A stretch of 64,000 nt of DNA from contig NZ_LSYT01000009.1 of NCBI RefSeq assembly GCF_001602525.1, positions 186,001 to 250,000 on the forward strand. Reading direction: 5' to 3'. The translations under genes and the position numbers were made by a program. Source of the DNA: Flavobacterium chilense (GTDB lineage: Bacteria; Bacteroidota; Bacteroidia; Flavobacteriales; Flavobacteriaceae). Below are positions 27,047 through 35,047 of the stretch, in pieces. Below the pieces are notes generated by a model. The model worked only from the letters and a program-made list of their open reading frames with translations. It had not been told where the DNA came from and did not search any database. Positions within the stretch are counted from its first letter, which is position 1; each line of letters begins with the position of its first letter.

Positions 27047-28405
27047 ATGGAAGACTATAGAAATTCATTTGCTGATTTAAAAAGTGGAACAATAATATGT
27101 TTCAAGATTTCTATGGTCTTTACAGTTATCTTTTCTGCTTTTCTAGGTGCCGATCTGACGATTCAAAATGTATTATTGACATTCTTTTTAAGTTGCCTTT
27201 ATTCTTTCGGACTTGGTTTTGGAAACGGTTTCTTAAGTGTGCTTCTGGATCGCAAATGGGATTGGCTCGAGCAGACTAATTTGAGAGTCTATTACGGAAT
27301 TTTAGTAACAGTTTTATATACCGTTCCGGCTGTTCTGGGAATCAATTATATCATTTTTGTAATGGTTCAGGGACTTCCGATAGAAAAGTTTTTTAGCGAC
27401 AGAATGATTTGGAACCACGTTTTCTATATCATTTTATCTCTGGGAGTTTCAACTTTCCTGCAAGCCAGAAGCTTTATGGTAAAATGGAAACAAGCCTCAA
27501 AATTTGAAGTAACACAGCAAAAAATAATTGCAGGAACAGCAAATGCTAAATTCGAAAGTTTAAAAAATCAAATCGATCCACATTTTCTCTTTAATAGTTT
27601 AAATGTTTTAAGTTCTTTAATCGAAGAAAATCCGAATAATGCACAACGATTTACAACTTCTTTATCTAAAATTTACCGCTACGTTTTAGAACAAAAAGAT
27701 AAAGAACTCGTTTCTGTTGAAGATGAATTATCGTTTGCTAAAACCTATATGAATTTGCTGAAAATGCGTTTCGAAAATAGTTTGTTTTACGAATTGCCAA
27801 CAACAGATATAAACCCCGATGCAAAAGTAGTCCCGTTATCATTGCAGCTTTTACTCGAAAACACAGTAAAGCATAATGTGGTGAGTGAACAAAAACCATT
27901 GCATATCAGAATTTTTATTGAAGGAGATTATCTGGCAATACAAAACGATTTTCAGAAAAAAGAAGTTTTACAGGACAGACAAGGAGTTGGTTTACAAAAC
28001 ATTGTTAATCGTTATGCTATTGTAACCAACAGAAAAGTAGTGATCGAACAAAATGAGAAAAATTTCACGGTTAAAATTCCAATTTTAACGAAACAAGTTA
28101 CAGTTATGGAAACAAGTGCAGAATATAGCGATGAAAATAAAGCTTATTTCAGAGCTAAAAAAAGAGTAGAAGAATTAAAAGGGTTTTATGGAAATGTAAT
28201 TTCATATTGTTGTGTGATTCCATTCTTAATTTTTATAAATTTGAGGTATTCTCCTGGATTTCAGTGGTTTTGGTTTTCGGCTTTAGGCTGGGGATTTGGA
28301 GTTATAATGCATGCTTTTAAAGTTTTTGGTTATAGCTCAGATTGGGAAGAACGAAAAATAAGAGAGATTCTGGAAAGAGAAAAGCATCAAAAAAACTGGA
28401 AATAA
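27047..28405 (+). CDS. LytS/YehU-type sensor histidine kinase with C-terminal 2TM domain
   Basis: A 452-residue membrane kinase. Four N-terminal helices (residues ~18-140) are followed by the His_kinase domain with the phospho-acceptor H179 in QIDPHFLFNSLN, the N-box LLENTVKHNV and G-box RQGVGLQNI. The last ~85 residues are an extra 2TM domain: AKKRVEELKGFYGN, two hydrophobic helices, then SDWEERKIREILE. This tail is homologous to the four free 2TM proteins encoded directly downstream, which suggests that they assemble with the kinase. The LytTR regulator at 29781 is the obvious partner. Confidence 0.92.
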   Translation: MEDYRNSFADLKSGTIICFKISMVFTVIFSAFLGADLTIQNVLLTFFLSCLYSFGLGFGNGFLSVLLDRKWDWLEQTNLRVYYGILVTVLYTVPAVLGINYIIFVMVQGLPIEKFFSDRMIWNHVFYIILSLGVSTFLQARSFMVKWKQASKFEVTQQKIIAGTANAKFESLKNQIDPHFLFNSLNVLSSLIEENPNNAQRFTTSLSKIYRYVLEQKDKELVSVEDELSFAKTYMNLLKMRFENSLFYELPTTDINPDAKVVPLSLQLLLENTVKHNVVSEQKPLHIRIFIEGDYLAIQNDFQKKEVLQDRQGVGLQNIVNRYAIVTNRKVVIEQNEKNFTVKIPILTKQVTVMETSAEYSDENKAYFRAKKRVEELKGFYGNVISYCCVIPFLIFINLRYSPGFQWFWFSALGWGFGVIMHAFKVFGYSSDWEERKIREILEREKHQKNWK

Positions 28406-28411
28406 TCATAT

Positions 28412-28714
28412 ATGGAACCAAATTATACTGAAGCTGAACGTTATTATAAGGCACAGAAAAAGGTAAAAGAAATAAGAGAATTTTATGAACATTTGACGGT
28501 TTACCTTCTCGTAAATCCAATTGTGATAGTGGTGAATATTATGACTTCTCCGGGATATCTTTGGTTTATCTGGTGTTTGATGGGCTGGGGAATAGGATTG
28601 ATTTTACACGGATTGACAGTTTTTAACCTTCCGCCATTTTTTGATAAAGACTGGGAAGAAAGGAAAATTAGAGAAATTTTAGAGAAAGAAGGTAAAAAAA
28701 CAACCTGGGAGTAA
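28412..28714 (+). CDS. 2TM-domain protein (copy 1)
   Basis: A 100-residue protein made almost entirely of one 2TM domain: KKVKEIREFYEHLTVYL, a first hydrophobic helix, SPGYLWFIW, a second helix with HGLTVF, then KDWEERKIREILE and a terminal TTWE. Six bases separate it from the kinase gene, whose own C-terminal domain is the closest relative in the window. Function unknown; a membrane partner of the kinase is my inference. Confidence 0.88.
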   Translation: MEPNYTEAERYYKAQKKVKEIREFYEHLTVYLLVNPIVIVVNIMTSPGYLWFIWCLMGWGIGLILHGLTVFNLPPFFDKDWEERKIREILEKEGKKTTWE

Positions 28715-28716
28715 TC

Positions 28717-29046
28717 ATGGAAAATAATTTTAATAATGGTTTGGAGGAATTTGAACTTCAAAAATTGGCAAGCAAAAAAGTAGTTAAACTGAAGGCTTTT
28801 TATTCGCATATGTTTGTCTACATTATAGGAGTGATCTTTTTTATATTGAAGGAATATTTCGGAGTTCCGTTTAATTTCTTTCCTTTAAAATATATCAATC
28901 TGTTTGTAATGACTATTTGGACGGTTTTCTTCTTAGTTTCTGCAATTGACATATTTGCATCATTCAGGATTTTTGGAGAAGAATGGGAAGAACGTAAAGT
29001 GAAAAGTATACTGGAGAAAAAAAGTAAAAAAACAAAATGGGAGTAA
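28717..29046 (+). CDS. 2TM-domain protein (copy 2, divergent)
   Basis: A 109-residue member of the same family: KKVVKLKAFYSHMFVYI, two hydrophobic helices, then GEEWEERKVKSILEKK and terminal TKWE. It is the most divergent copy: the central SPxxLWF turn is replaced by a longer FNFFPLKY segment and the His of the second helix is absent. It starts two bases after the previous stop; the junction GGGAGTAATCATGGAA is nearly the same as the next junction. Confidence 0.87.
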   Translation: MENNFNNGLEEFELQKLASKKVVKLKAFYSHMFVYIIGVIFFILKEYFGVPFNFFPLKYINLFVMTIWTVFFLVSAIDIFASFRIFGEEWEERKVKSILEKKSKKTKWE

Positions 29047-29048
29047 TC

Positions 29049-29354
29049 ATGGAAGTAAATTTGAATGAAGAGGACAAATATTATCTCGCAAAAAAAAGAG
29101 TGGAGGAGATAAAAGGGTTTTACGGAAATTTAACGGCATTTGTTGCTGTAAATGTGGTCCTGATTTTTATCAATCTATATACATCACCCAATCATTTATG
29201 GTTTTATTGGCCTTTGATGTGGTGGGGAGTTGGAGTAGTTTTTCATGGATTGAAAGTTTTTAAAGTATTTCCGGTTCTTGGAAAAGACTGGGAAGAAAAA
29301 AAAATCAAGGAATTGATGGAAAAAGAAAGACAAAGCAGAAATAAATGGCAATAA
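29049..29354 (+). CDS. 2TM-domain protein (copy 3)
   Basis: I choose the ATG at 29049 (MEVNLNEEDKYY, 101 residues) instead of 29037, since it does not overlap the previous gene and reproduces the spacing of the preceding junction. The domain reads AKKRVEEIKGFYGNLTAFV, helix, SPNHLWFYW, helix with HGLKVF, and KDWEEKKIKELME, ending in NKWQ. The first half is very close to the kinase's own 2TM tail. Confidence 0.88.
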   Translation: MEVNLNEEDKYYLAKKRVEEIKGFYGNLTAFVAVNVVLIFINLYTSPNHLWFYWPLMWWGVGVVFHGLKVFKVFPVLGKDWEEKKIKELMEKERQSRNKWQ

Positions 29355-29371
29355 TTTTAAATTAAAATAAA

Positions 29372-29743
29372 ATGGGACGTTGTAGAACACGCATGTACGA
29401 AGAGTATGGACACGAATTTAAAAATGATGAAAGCTTTGAAATTGCTTATAGAAAAGTAAAAAAAATAAGAGGCTTTTATTCACATTTAAGAGTATATGTT
29501 ATGGTGAATATTATCATCATTATATCCAGCCTTAATCGACCTTATGTAGTAGATGGTCATTTTGTAGTGAGAGGTTTTAATAATTGGGAAATTTATTCAA
29601 CAGCATTTTATTGGGGAATAGCTTTACTGATTCATGCGTTTGTAGTTTTTGGACCAGATGTGTTTTTTAGCAGAGATTGGGAAGAAAAGAAAATCCAAAA
29701 ATATATGGACAGGGATGCTGGAAATAAAAATAAATGGGAGTAA
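29372..29743 (+). CDS. 2TM-domain protein (copy 4)
   Basis: A 123-residue 2TM protein with a 20-residue N-terminal extension (MGRCRTRMYEEYGHEF) and a longer loop between the helices (RPYVVDGHFVVRGFNNW). The core is kept: YRKVKKIRGFYSHLRVYV, HAFVVF in helix two, RDWEEKKIQKYMD, and terminal NKWE. Last of the tandem series and 37 bases before the response-regulator gene. Confidence 0.87.
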   Translation: MGRCRTRMYEEYGHEFKNDESFEIAYRKVKKIRGFYSHLRVYVMVNIIIIISSLNRPYVVDGHFVVRGFNNWEIYSTAFYWGIALLIHAFVVFGPDVFFSRDWEEKKIQKYMDRDAGNKNKWE

Positions 29744-29780
29744 TTTTAGACTGAAATTTTCAATTTTTGCAACATATTAA

Positions 29781-30548
29781 ATGACCACATTAATTATAGA
29801 AGACGAAAAACCTGCAGCGAGATTATTACAGCGAAAACTCGAAAAACTGGATATTGCTGTAGAAACCATGCTGCATTCTGTAGAAGAATCAGTTCATTGG
29901 TTTAGTAATAATCAACATCCGGATTTAATTTTTCTGGATATTCAGCTATCAGATGGTTTATCGTTTGAAATTTTTGAAAAAATAGATATTCAGAGTGCTA
30001 TTATTTTTACCACAGCTTATGATGAGTATGCATTAAAAGCATTCAAATTAAACAGTATCGATTATCTTTTAAAACCTATTGATGAAGATGATTTAGAAAT
30101 AGCTGTTACAAAATTTAAAACCCGAATTCCTAAAGCAGATTCCGGCAATCAAAATCTTCAGGTTGATTTTGAGCAAATACGCCAGATGCTGTCAAATCCT
30201 TTCGAAAAGAATTATAAAAAGCGATTTACCGTTAAAATCGGGCAGCATCTCAAAGTGATCAATACAGATGAAATCGAATGTTTCTTTAGTGAGAACAAAG
30301 GAACTTATATTCATACTTTTGATAACCGAAATTATCTGATAGACTCGACTTTAGAAATTCTGGAACAGGAGCTGGATATGAAGGATTTCTTTCGCGTAAG
30401 CAGAAAGTACATTGTTCCGCTTACTGCAATAAAAGAAATTCAGGTATATACCAATTCTCGCTTAAAAGTAATTTTGCCTACTTATAAAGAAGATGAAGTA
30501 ATTGTAAGCCGCGAAAAGGTTCAGGATTTTAAAACCTGGCTGGGGTAA
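29781..30548 (+). CDS. LytTR-family response regulator
   Basis: A 255-residue two-component regulator. The receiver domain has the acidic pocket EDE (7-9), phospho-acceptor D53 (IFLDIQL) and the conserved Lys in YLLKPID. The C-terminal LytTR DNA-binding domain begins around residue 145 (RFTVKIGQHLKVINTDEIEC) and includes FFRVSRKYIVPLTAIKEIQ. It ends the 2TM cassette and is the expected phosphorylation target of the kinase at 27047. A terminator follows at 30609. Confidence 0.94.
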   Translation: MTTLIIEDEKPAARLLQRKLEKLDIAVETMLHSVEESVHWFSNNQHPDLIFLDIQLSDGLSFEIFEKIDIQSAIIFTTAYDEYALKAFKLNSIDYLLKPIDEDDLEIAVTKFKTRIPKADSGNQNLQVDFEQIRQMLSNPFEKNYKKRFTVKIGQHLKVINTDEIECFFSENKGTYIHTFDNRNYLIDSTLEILEQELDMKDFFRVSRKYIVPLTAIKEIQVYTNSRLKVILPTYKEDEVIVSREKVQDFKTWLG

Positions 30549-30608
30549 AAAAAACTACTTAATTTAAATTTTAACAAATTAATCCGATTTGGGTTCGCCA
30601 TAAAACAT

Positions 30609-30638
30609 AAAAAAATCCTTCAACTGAAGGATTTTTTT
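30609..30638. terminator. bidirectional terminator
   Basis: AAAAAAATCCTTCA and its exact reverse complement form a hairpin with flanking A and T runs between the convergent LytTR and ctaA genes. Confidence 0.88.
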
Positions 30639-30656
30639 ATTGATAAAAGTTATTTT

Positions 30657-31682
30657 TTATTTGCTTAAACGGTGTAAAGTAAAAGTCATGGCACTCAAAA
30701 GGAAGAAAGCCATAATTTGATGAATTAATCCTAAAGCAAGAGGAACACTGTATAAAAGTGTAAAAACACCTAATGCAAACTGGATAAATACAAAAACAAC
30801 CAAAGTTTTGACTCCGTTTTTTTGAGTTCTGCTAAGCGAAAATTTAGTGCTTTTATAATATAAGAACAATATAAAAGCAACAACAACATAAGCAAAAGTT
30901 CTGTGTACAAACTGAACACCGCTTTTTCCTTCGATTAAGTTTTTTACTAAAGTTGATTGCTCAATAAAAACAGAATCGTGGATAAATTGTCCGTCGCTCA
31001 TTAATGGCCAGTGATTGTGAATTAATCCGGCATTTAAACCTGCCACAAAACCACCGTAAATAATTTGAATTAAAAGTGCCACAAGAGCAAAACGTGCTAT
31101 ATTACGAAGCGGAACAATTTTATTATAATTTCTTTCCGGATAAATTAAATCCAGTGCCACCCATAAGGTATAAGCAAAAGTGACAAAGGCGAAAGTAAGG
31201 TGTAATGAAAGTCTAAAGTGACTTACATCAGGATTGTCTATTAACCCGCTACGAACCATAAACCAACCCAGAAAACCCTGAAATGCTCCCATTGCCAAAA
31301 GAACAATACATTTTTTAATCGTTTCACGATCCAGTTTTTTTCTAATTAAGAAATAAACAAAAGGAACAAAGAAAACCAATCCGATGATTCTGCCAATAAA
31401 ACGGTGAAACCATTCCCAGAAATAAATAAATTTATAATCTGCCAATTGAAAATCGTTGTGAATATTAATTTTTTGGTATTCAGGAAACTTCTTATACTCA
31501 TCAAATGCGGCCTGCCATTTAGCATCGGTTAAAGGTGGAAATGTGTCGGTAACCAAATGCCAGTCGGTCATTGATAAACCTGAATTTGTCAGTCGGGTAA
31601 TTCCTCCCACAACAACCATTAAAAATAATAAAACACAACCTGATAGTAACCAAATGATTACTGATTTATTTTCTTTTTTCAT
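30657..31682 (-). CDS. ctaA: heme A synthase (COX15/CtaA)
   Basis: A 341-residue inner-membrane protein with eight helices that oxidises the C8 methyl of heme O to make heme A for aa3-type cytochrome oxidases. Family marks are GGITRLTNSGLSMTDWH near the N-terminus, the His ligands in EWFHRFIGR and HNHWPL, FVHRTFAY in the second half, and LIHQIMAF near the end. It stands alone here; ctaB and oxidase genes are not in the window. Length is normal for alphaproteobacterial/Bacteroidota COX15. Confidence 0.94.
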   Translation of the reverse strand: MKKENKSVIIWLLSGCVLLFLMVVVGGITRLTNSGLSMTDWHLVTDTFPPLTDAKWQAAFDEYKKFPEYQKINIHNDFQLADYKFIYFWEWFHRFIGRIIGLVFFVPFVYFLIRKKLDRETIKKCIVLLAMGAFQGFLGWFMVRSGLIDNPDVSHFRLSLHLTFAFVTFAYTLWVALDLIYPERNYNKIVPLRNIARFALVALLIQIIYGGFVAGLNAGLIHNHWPLMSDGQFIHDSVFIEQSTLVKNLIEGKSGVQFVHRTFAYVVVAFILFLYYKSTKFSLSRTQKNGVKTLVVFVFIQFALGVFTLLYSVPLALGLIHQIMAFFLLSAMTFTLHRLSK

Positions 31683-31697
31683 TTTATTAAATAATAC

Positions 31698-33131
31698 TTA
31701 TTTCTCTACTTTTTTTAAGCCTATTTTTTCGGCTCTTTTGATCACAAAATCATAAGCCGCCTGATATTCATTTGGAATATCACCTTCTAAAATAGCTTCT
31801 TTTACGGCTTCTTTTAAAACGCCAATTTCTCTTGAAGGTTTCAGATCGAATATTTCCATAATTTCTTCACCTGAAATTGGCGGCTGAAAATTACGAACAT
31901 GATCGCGTTCTTCGACTTCAACAATTTTCTTGCGGACGATTTCGAAGTTTTTATGATATTTCTTGAATTTTGATGGATTTTTGGTTGTAATGTCAGCTTC
32001 GCATAATGTCATTAAATCCTCTACATCTTCGCCGGCATCAAAAACCAAACGACGAACTGCGCTGTCGGTTACAATATCCTGTGCCAGAACAATTGGACGG
32101 GAACTCATAATAACCATTTTTTGCACAAACTTCATTTTATGATTTAACGGCATATGCAGACGTTCGAATATCTTCTTGGCCATTTTTCCGCCTAAAAACT
32201 CATGTCCGTGAAAAGTCCAGCCTTGTTTCTTGTTGAAACGTTTTGTTGGTGCTTTTCCAATATCATGTAACAAAGCCGACCAACGTAACCAGACATCATC
32301 TGTGTTTGGACAAATATTGTCAACAACTTCCAGCGTATGGTAAAAATTGTTTTTATGAGTATGCCCTTCGATTTCCTCAACCTGATTCAGCGCTGTTAGT
32401 TCAGGTAAAATAATGTCTAAAAGTCCTGTTTGATATAAAAGTAAAAATCCGGTTGAAGGTTTTGGTGTAGAAAGAATTTTGTTTAACTCGTCTACAATTC
32501 TTTCTCCCGAAATGATTTTGATACGATCTGCGTTTTTTGTGATCGCATTTAGTGAGTTTTCTTCGATTTCAAAATTGAGCTGAGTTGCAAAACGAATGGC
32601 ACGTAACATTCTCAAAGGATCATCAGAATAGGTAATATCCGGATCCAAAGGTGTTTTGATTGTTTTATTTTCTAAATCGGTTAAACCGTTAAACGGATCG
32701 AGAAGATCTCCAAAATTGTTTTGGTTTAAAGACAACGCCAATGCATTGATCGTAAAATCACGACGATTTTGATCATCCTGAAGTGTTCCGTTTTCTACAA
32801 TAGGATTTCGGCTATCGAAATTATATGACTCTTTTCGTGCTCCGACAAATTCAATATCAGTATCTTCAAAACGCAACATAGCTGTTCCATAAGTTTTAAA
32901 AACCTGTACTTTGGGTTTGTTTGGGAGTAACTCAGAAACTTTAAGTGCTAATTCGATTCCGCTGCCAACTGCTACGACATCGATATCTTTTTTAGATCCT
33001 CTGTTTAAAAGTAAATCCCGTACAAAACCGCCAATAACATAGCTGTCAACGTTGAGTTCCTGAGAAGCTTTCGAAATGATATCGAAGATTTTATTTTCTA
33101 AAGCAGTTTTATAATTTGTTTGTATAGCCAC
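31698..33131 (-). CDS. CCA tRNA nucleotidyltransferase / poly(A) polymerase family with HD domain
   Basis: A 477-residue class II nucleotidyltransferase. The catalytic domain has GGFVRDLLLN (~residues 34-43) and the metal-binding DID motif (KKDIDVVAVG), followed by the RRDFTINAL and DPLRMLRAIRFA motifs. A C-terminal HD domain reads LLHDIGKAPTKR. It should add or repair the CCA end of tRNAs. The only suitable start is a GTG at 33131, which lies inside a GAATTCGTGGCTA repeat arm. Stop 15 bases before ctaA. Confidence 0.93.
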   Translation of the reverse strand: MAIQTNYKTALENKIFDIISKASQELNVDSYVIGGFVRDLLLNRGSKKDIDVVAVGSGIELALKVSELLPNKPKVQVFKTYGTAMLRFEDTDIEFVGARKESYNFDSRNPIVENGTLQDDQNRRDFTINALALSLNQNNFGDLLDPFNGLTDLENKTIKTPLDPDITYSDDPLRMLRAIRFATQLNFEIEENSLNAITKNADRIKIISGERIVDELNKILSTPKPSTGFLLLYQTGLLDIILPELTALNQVEEIEGHTHKNNFYHTLEVVDNICPNTDDVWLRWSALLHDIGKAPTKRFNKKQGWTFHGHEFLGGKMAKKIFERLHMPLNHKMKFVQKMVIMSSRPIVLAQDIVTDSAVRRLVFDAGEDVEDLMTLCEADITTKNPSKFKKYHKNFEIVRKKIVEVEERDHVRNFQPPISGEEIMEIFDLKPSREIGVLKEAVKEAILEGDIPNEYQAAYDFVIKRAEKIGLKKVEK

Positions 33132-33142
33132 GAATTCACTAA
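33123..33142. repeat. GCCACGAATTCAC repeat arm containing the start codon of the CCA gene
   Basis: TATAGCCACGAATTCACTAA matches the arms at 7488, 33538 and 33840. On the minus strand it reads GAATTCGTGGCTA, and the GTG of this word is the start codon of the gene at 33131. Confidence 0.8.
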
Positions 33143-33145
33143 TTT

Positions 33146-33520
33146 TTATAAAATAATACGTTTGTGTTCAAGTGAGACAGAATTAAAGTTTGCCAAAATT
33201 GCTAAATTCGTTTTTGAAACTTTTATATAATTAAGACATTGCGAAATATGTTTTGGATGTAAAAAATCGCTTGATTTTATTTCAAGTATAATTTTATCAA
33301 ACAAAACAAAATCAGCATAAAATTTGTGATTTAATATTATGTCCTTATAATTAACCAAATATTCTTTTTCTCTTTCAAATGGAATATTTACTTTTTTAAA
33401 TTCATATTCTAAAGCATCCTTGTACACAATTTCAGAAAAGCCTCCACCTAAGTTTCTATGAACATCAAATAAAATTCCCATTATCTGGTAGCTTTCCAGC
33501 TGATACAAAATTTTTGTCAT
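33146..33520 (-). CDS. GxxExxY protein
   Basis: A 124-residue PD-(D/E)xK-like protein with the name-giving motif GFSEIVYKDAL (G, E and Y spaced as required), a second part FEREKEYLVNYKDIIL, and the nuclease-like strand ADFVLFDKIILEIKSSD. The final GIxLAxLxNF-type strand reads NLAILANFNSVSLEHKRIIL. Function unknown; relatives occur as lone genes in many bacteria. It sits between arms of the GCCACGAATTCAC repeat, 14 bases before the next gene's start. Confidence 0.9.
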   Translation of the reverse strand: MTKILYQLESYQIMGILFDVHRNLGGGFSEIVYKDALEYEFKKVNIPFEREKEYLVNYKDIILNHKFYADFVLFDKIILEIKSSDFLHPKHISQCLNYIKVSKTNLAILANFNSVSLEHKRIIL

Positions 33521-34047
33521 GATCTAAATTTTTTTCCGCCACGAATTCACGAATTTTTCTAATTAATTTTAAAAAGTTAATTCGTGAATTCGTGGCTATT
33601 ATTTAGAATACAACTTTCAATTTTTGTATTGAAAATGTTTTTGGAATTTTATGGTTGCAAATTTACAACATAGAAAATGCCTTTTATAATCTAGAGCTTA
33701 TTTTTTTGAGTAAATTCACAATTTTTCAATTGAATTTTATGAAAATAAAAAATAGCAAAGTTGAATTAAGCGAATTTATTCGAAATTATATTCAAAGAAT
33801 GAAAAATAATTCGTGGTTTTGACATAATCTAAATTTTCCGCCACGAATTCACGAATTAATCTAAATCATTTCGGATATATTAGAGTAATGAATTACACGA
33901 ATTCATTCGAAATTATGCTCAAAGATTATAAAAAATAAATTCGTGAATTCGTGGCGAAAAAAACTATACCCTCATAAAACAAATCAATTACGATAATCAA
34001 TTTTTAGAAATGCAATTTGTATTTTTGAGACATAGAAAAAAGCACAC
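33521..34047. repeat. 527-base gene-free stretch with two hairpin copies of the GCCACGAATTC repeat
   Basis: Copy A: arms GCCACGAATTCACGAA (33538-33553) and AATTCGTGAATTCGTGGC (33579-33596). Copy B: arms at 33840-33858 and 33938-33955 around an 79-base loop. Flanking sequence is also duplicated: GATCTAAATTTTTTTCCG before copy A resembles AATCTAAATTTTCCG before copy B, and ATTCGAAATTATATTCAAAG (33778-33797) resembles ATTCGAAATTATGCTCAAAG (33905-33924). A -7 box TATTTTTG at 34020-34027 probably serves yaaA. No gene seen. Confidence 0.8.
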
Positions 34048-34806
34048 ATGAAAATTGTTATATCTCCAGCGAAGTCATTAAATTTCGAAAAAGAATTACC
34101 AACTCCTGAATATACTGAGCCTTCATTCTTAAAAGAAGCAAGAGTGGTTCATAAAGTAGTTAAACAAAAAAAGCCATCTGAATTGTCTGAATTAATGTCG
34201 ATTTCAGACAAACTAGCCGATTTGAACTGGAAACGAAATCAGGAATGGAAAACTCCTTTTACACCAGAAAATGCACGTCCGGCGATTTATACTTTTGACG
34301 GAGATGTTTATACAGGTTTAGATGCTTATACAATTCCGTTAGAAAAATTAGAAGTTCTACAGAATAAACTCAGAATTTTATCAGGATTGTATGGACTTTT
34401 AAAACCGCTTGATTTAATGCAGGCTTACCGTTTAGAAATGGGAACAAAAATGCCGGTTGGTGAATATAAAAATCTACATGAATTCTGGAAGCCTGTTGTT
34501 ACAAAAGCCTTAAATAAAGAATTGACCAAAGGAGAGTTATTTGTAAATTTAGCGAGCAACGAATATTTTTCGGCAGTAGATGTCAAGGCTTTGAAAGTTC
34601 CTGTAATTACGCCCGACTTTAAAGATTACAAAGACGGAAAACTAAAAATGATTAGTTTTTTTGCTAAAAAAGCAAGAGGAATGATGGTACGTTATATCAT
34701 CGACACCAATGCAGAAACTATTGATGACTTAAAAGGATTTAATTATGAAGGATATCAGTTTGATGCCAATCTTTCTAAAGGGAATCATTTAGTTTTTACA
34801 AGATAG
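34048..34806 (+). CDS. yaaA: peroxide stress protein YaaA
   Basis: A 252-residue UPF0246/YaaA protein matching the family over its full length: MKIVISPAKSLNFE at the start, FTPENARPAIYTFDGDVYTGLDAY, LSGLYGLLKPLDLMQAYRLEMG, NLASNEYFSAVD, and KARGMMVRYIIDT. In E. coli YaaA lowers free iron during peroxide stress and has a DNA-binding fold; the same role is assumed. Monocistronic, convergent with the efflux operon. Confidence 0.93.
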   Translation: MKIVISPAKSLNFEKELPTPEYTEPSFLKEARVVHKVVKQKKPSELSELMSISDKLADLNWKRNQEWKTPFTPENARPAIYTFDGDVYTGLDAYTIPLEKLEVLQNKLRILSGLYGLLKPLDLMQAYRLEMGTKMPVGEYKNLHEFWKPVVTKALNKELTKGELFVNLASNEYFSAVDVKALKVPVITPDFKDYKDGKLKMISFFAKKARGMMVRYIIDTNAETIDDLKGFNYEGYQFDANLSKGNHLVFTR

Positions 34807-34810
34807 TTTT

Positions 34811-34975
34811 TTTGAGGTGCTGAGGTTCTAAGAGACTAAGAAGCTAAGTTTTTTTTAACCGCAAAGTCGCAAGGTTTACGTAAAGTTCGCAAAGTTTTTA
34901 TGACAAAGCTTTGCGAACTTTGCATTTTATCACATCTTAAGAATAAAATCTTTGCACACTTTGCGGTTAAATAAA
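34811..34975. repeat. repeat cluster downstream of yaaA
   Basis: CTAAG-words (34811-34848) are followed by an imperfect inverted repeat built of CGCAAAG words: TTAACCGCAAAGTCGCAAGG and AGTTCGCAAAG on the left, CTTTGCGAACTTTGC and ACTTTGCGGTTAA on the right. Confidence 0.75.
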
Positions 34976-34990
34976 ATGCTTAAAAAAATA

Positions 34991-35022
34991 AACGCCGAAT
35001 TCATCATTTAGAATTCGGCGTT
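34991..35022. terminator. bidirectional terminator between yaaA and the efflux operon
   Basis: AACGCCGAATTC and GAATTCGGCGTT form a perfect 12-bp stem around an 8-base loop, followed by TT on each strand. Confidence 0.75.
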
Positions 35023-35047
35023 TCTGCGTATTATAAATTTATTATTA

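Noticed and set aside
33538..33955. Repeat copies considered as a CRISPR array
   Set aside because: Units are palindromic, unevenly spaced and only two to three in number, with no unique equal-length spacers and no cas genes.
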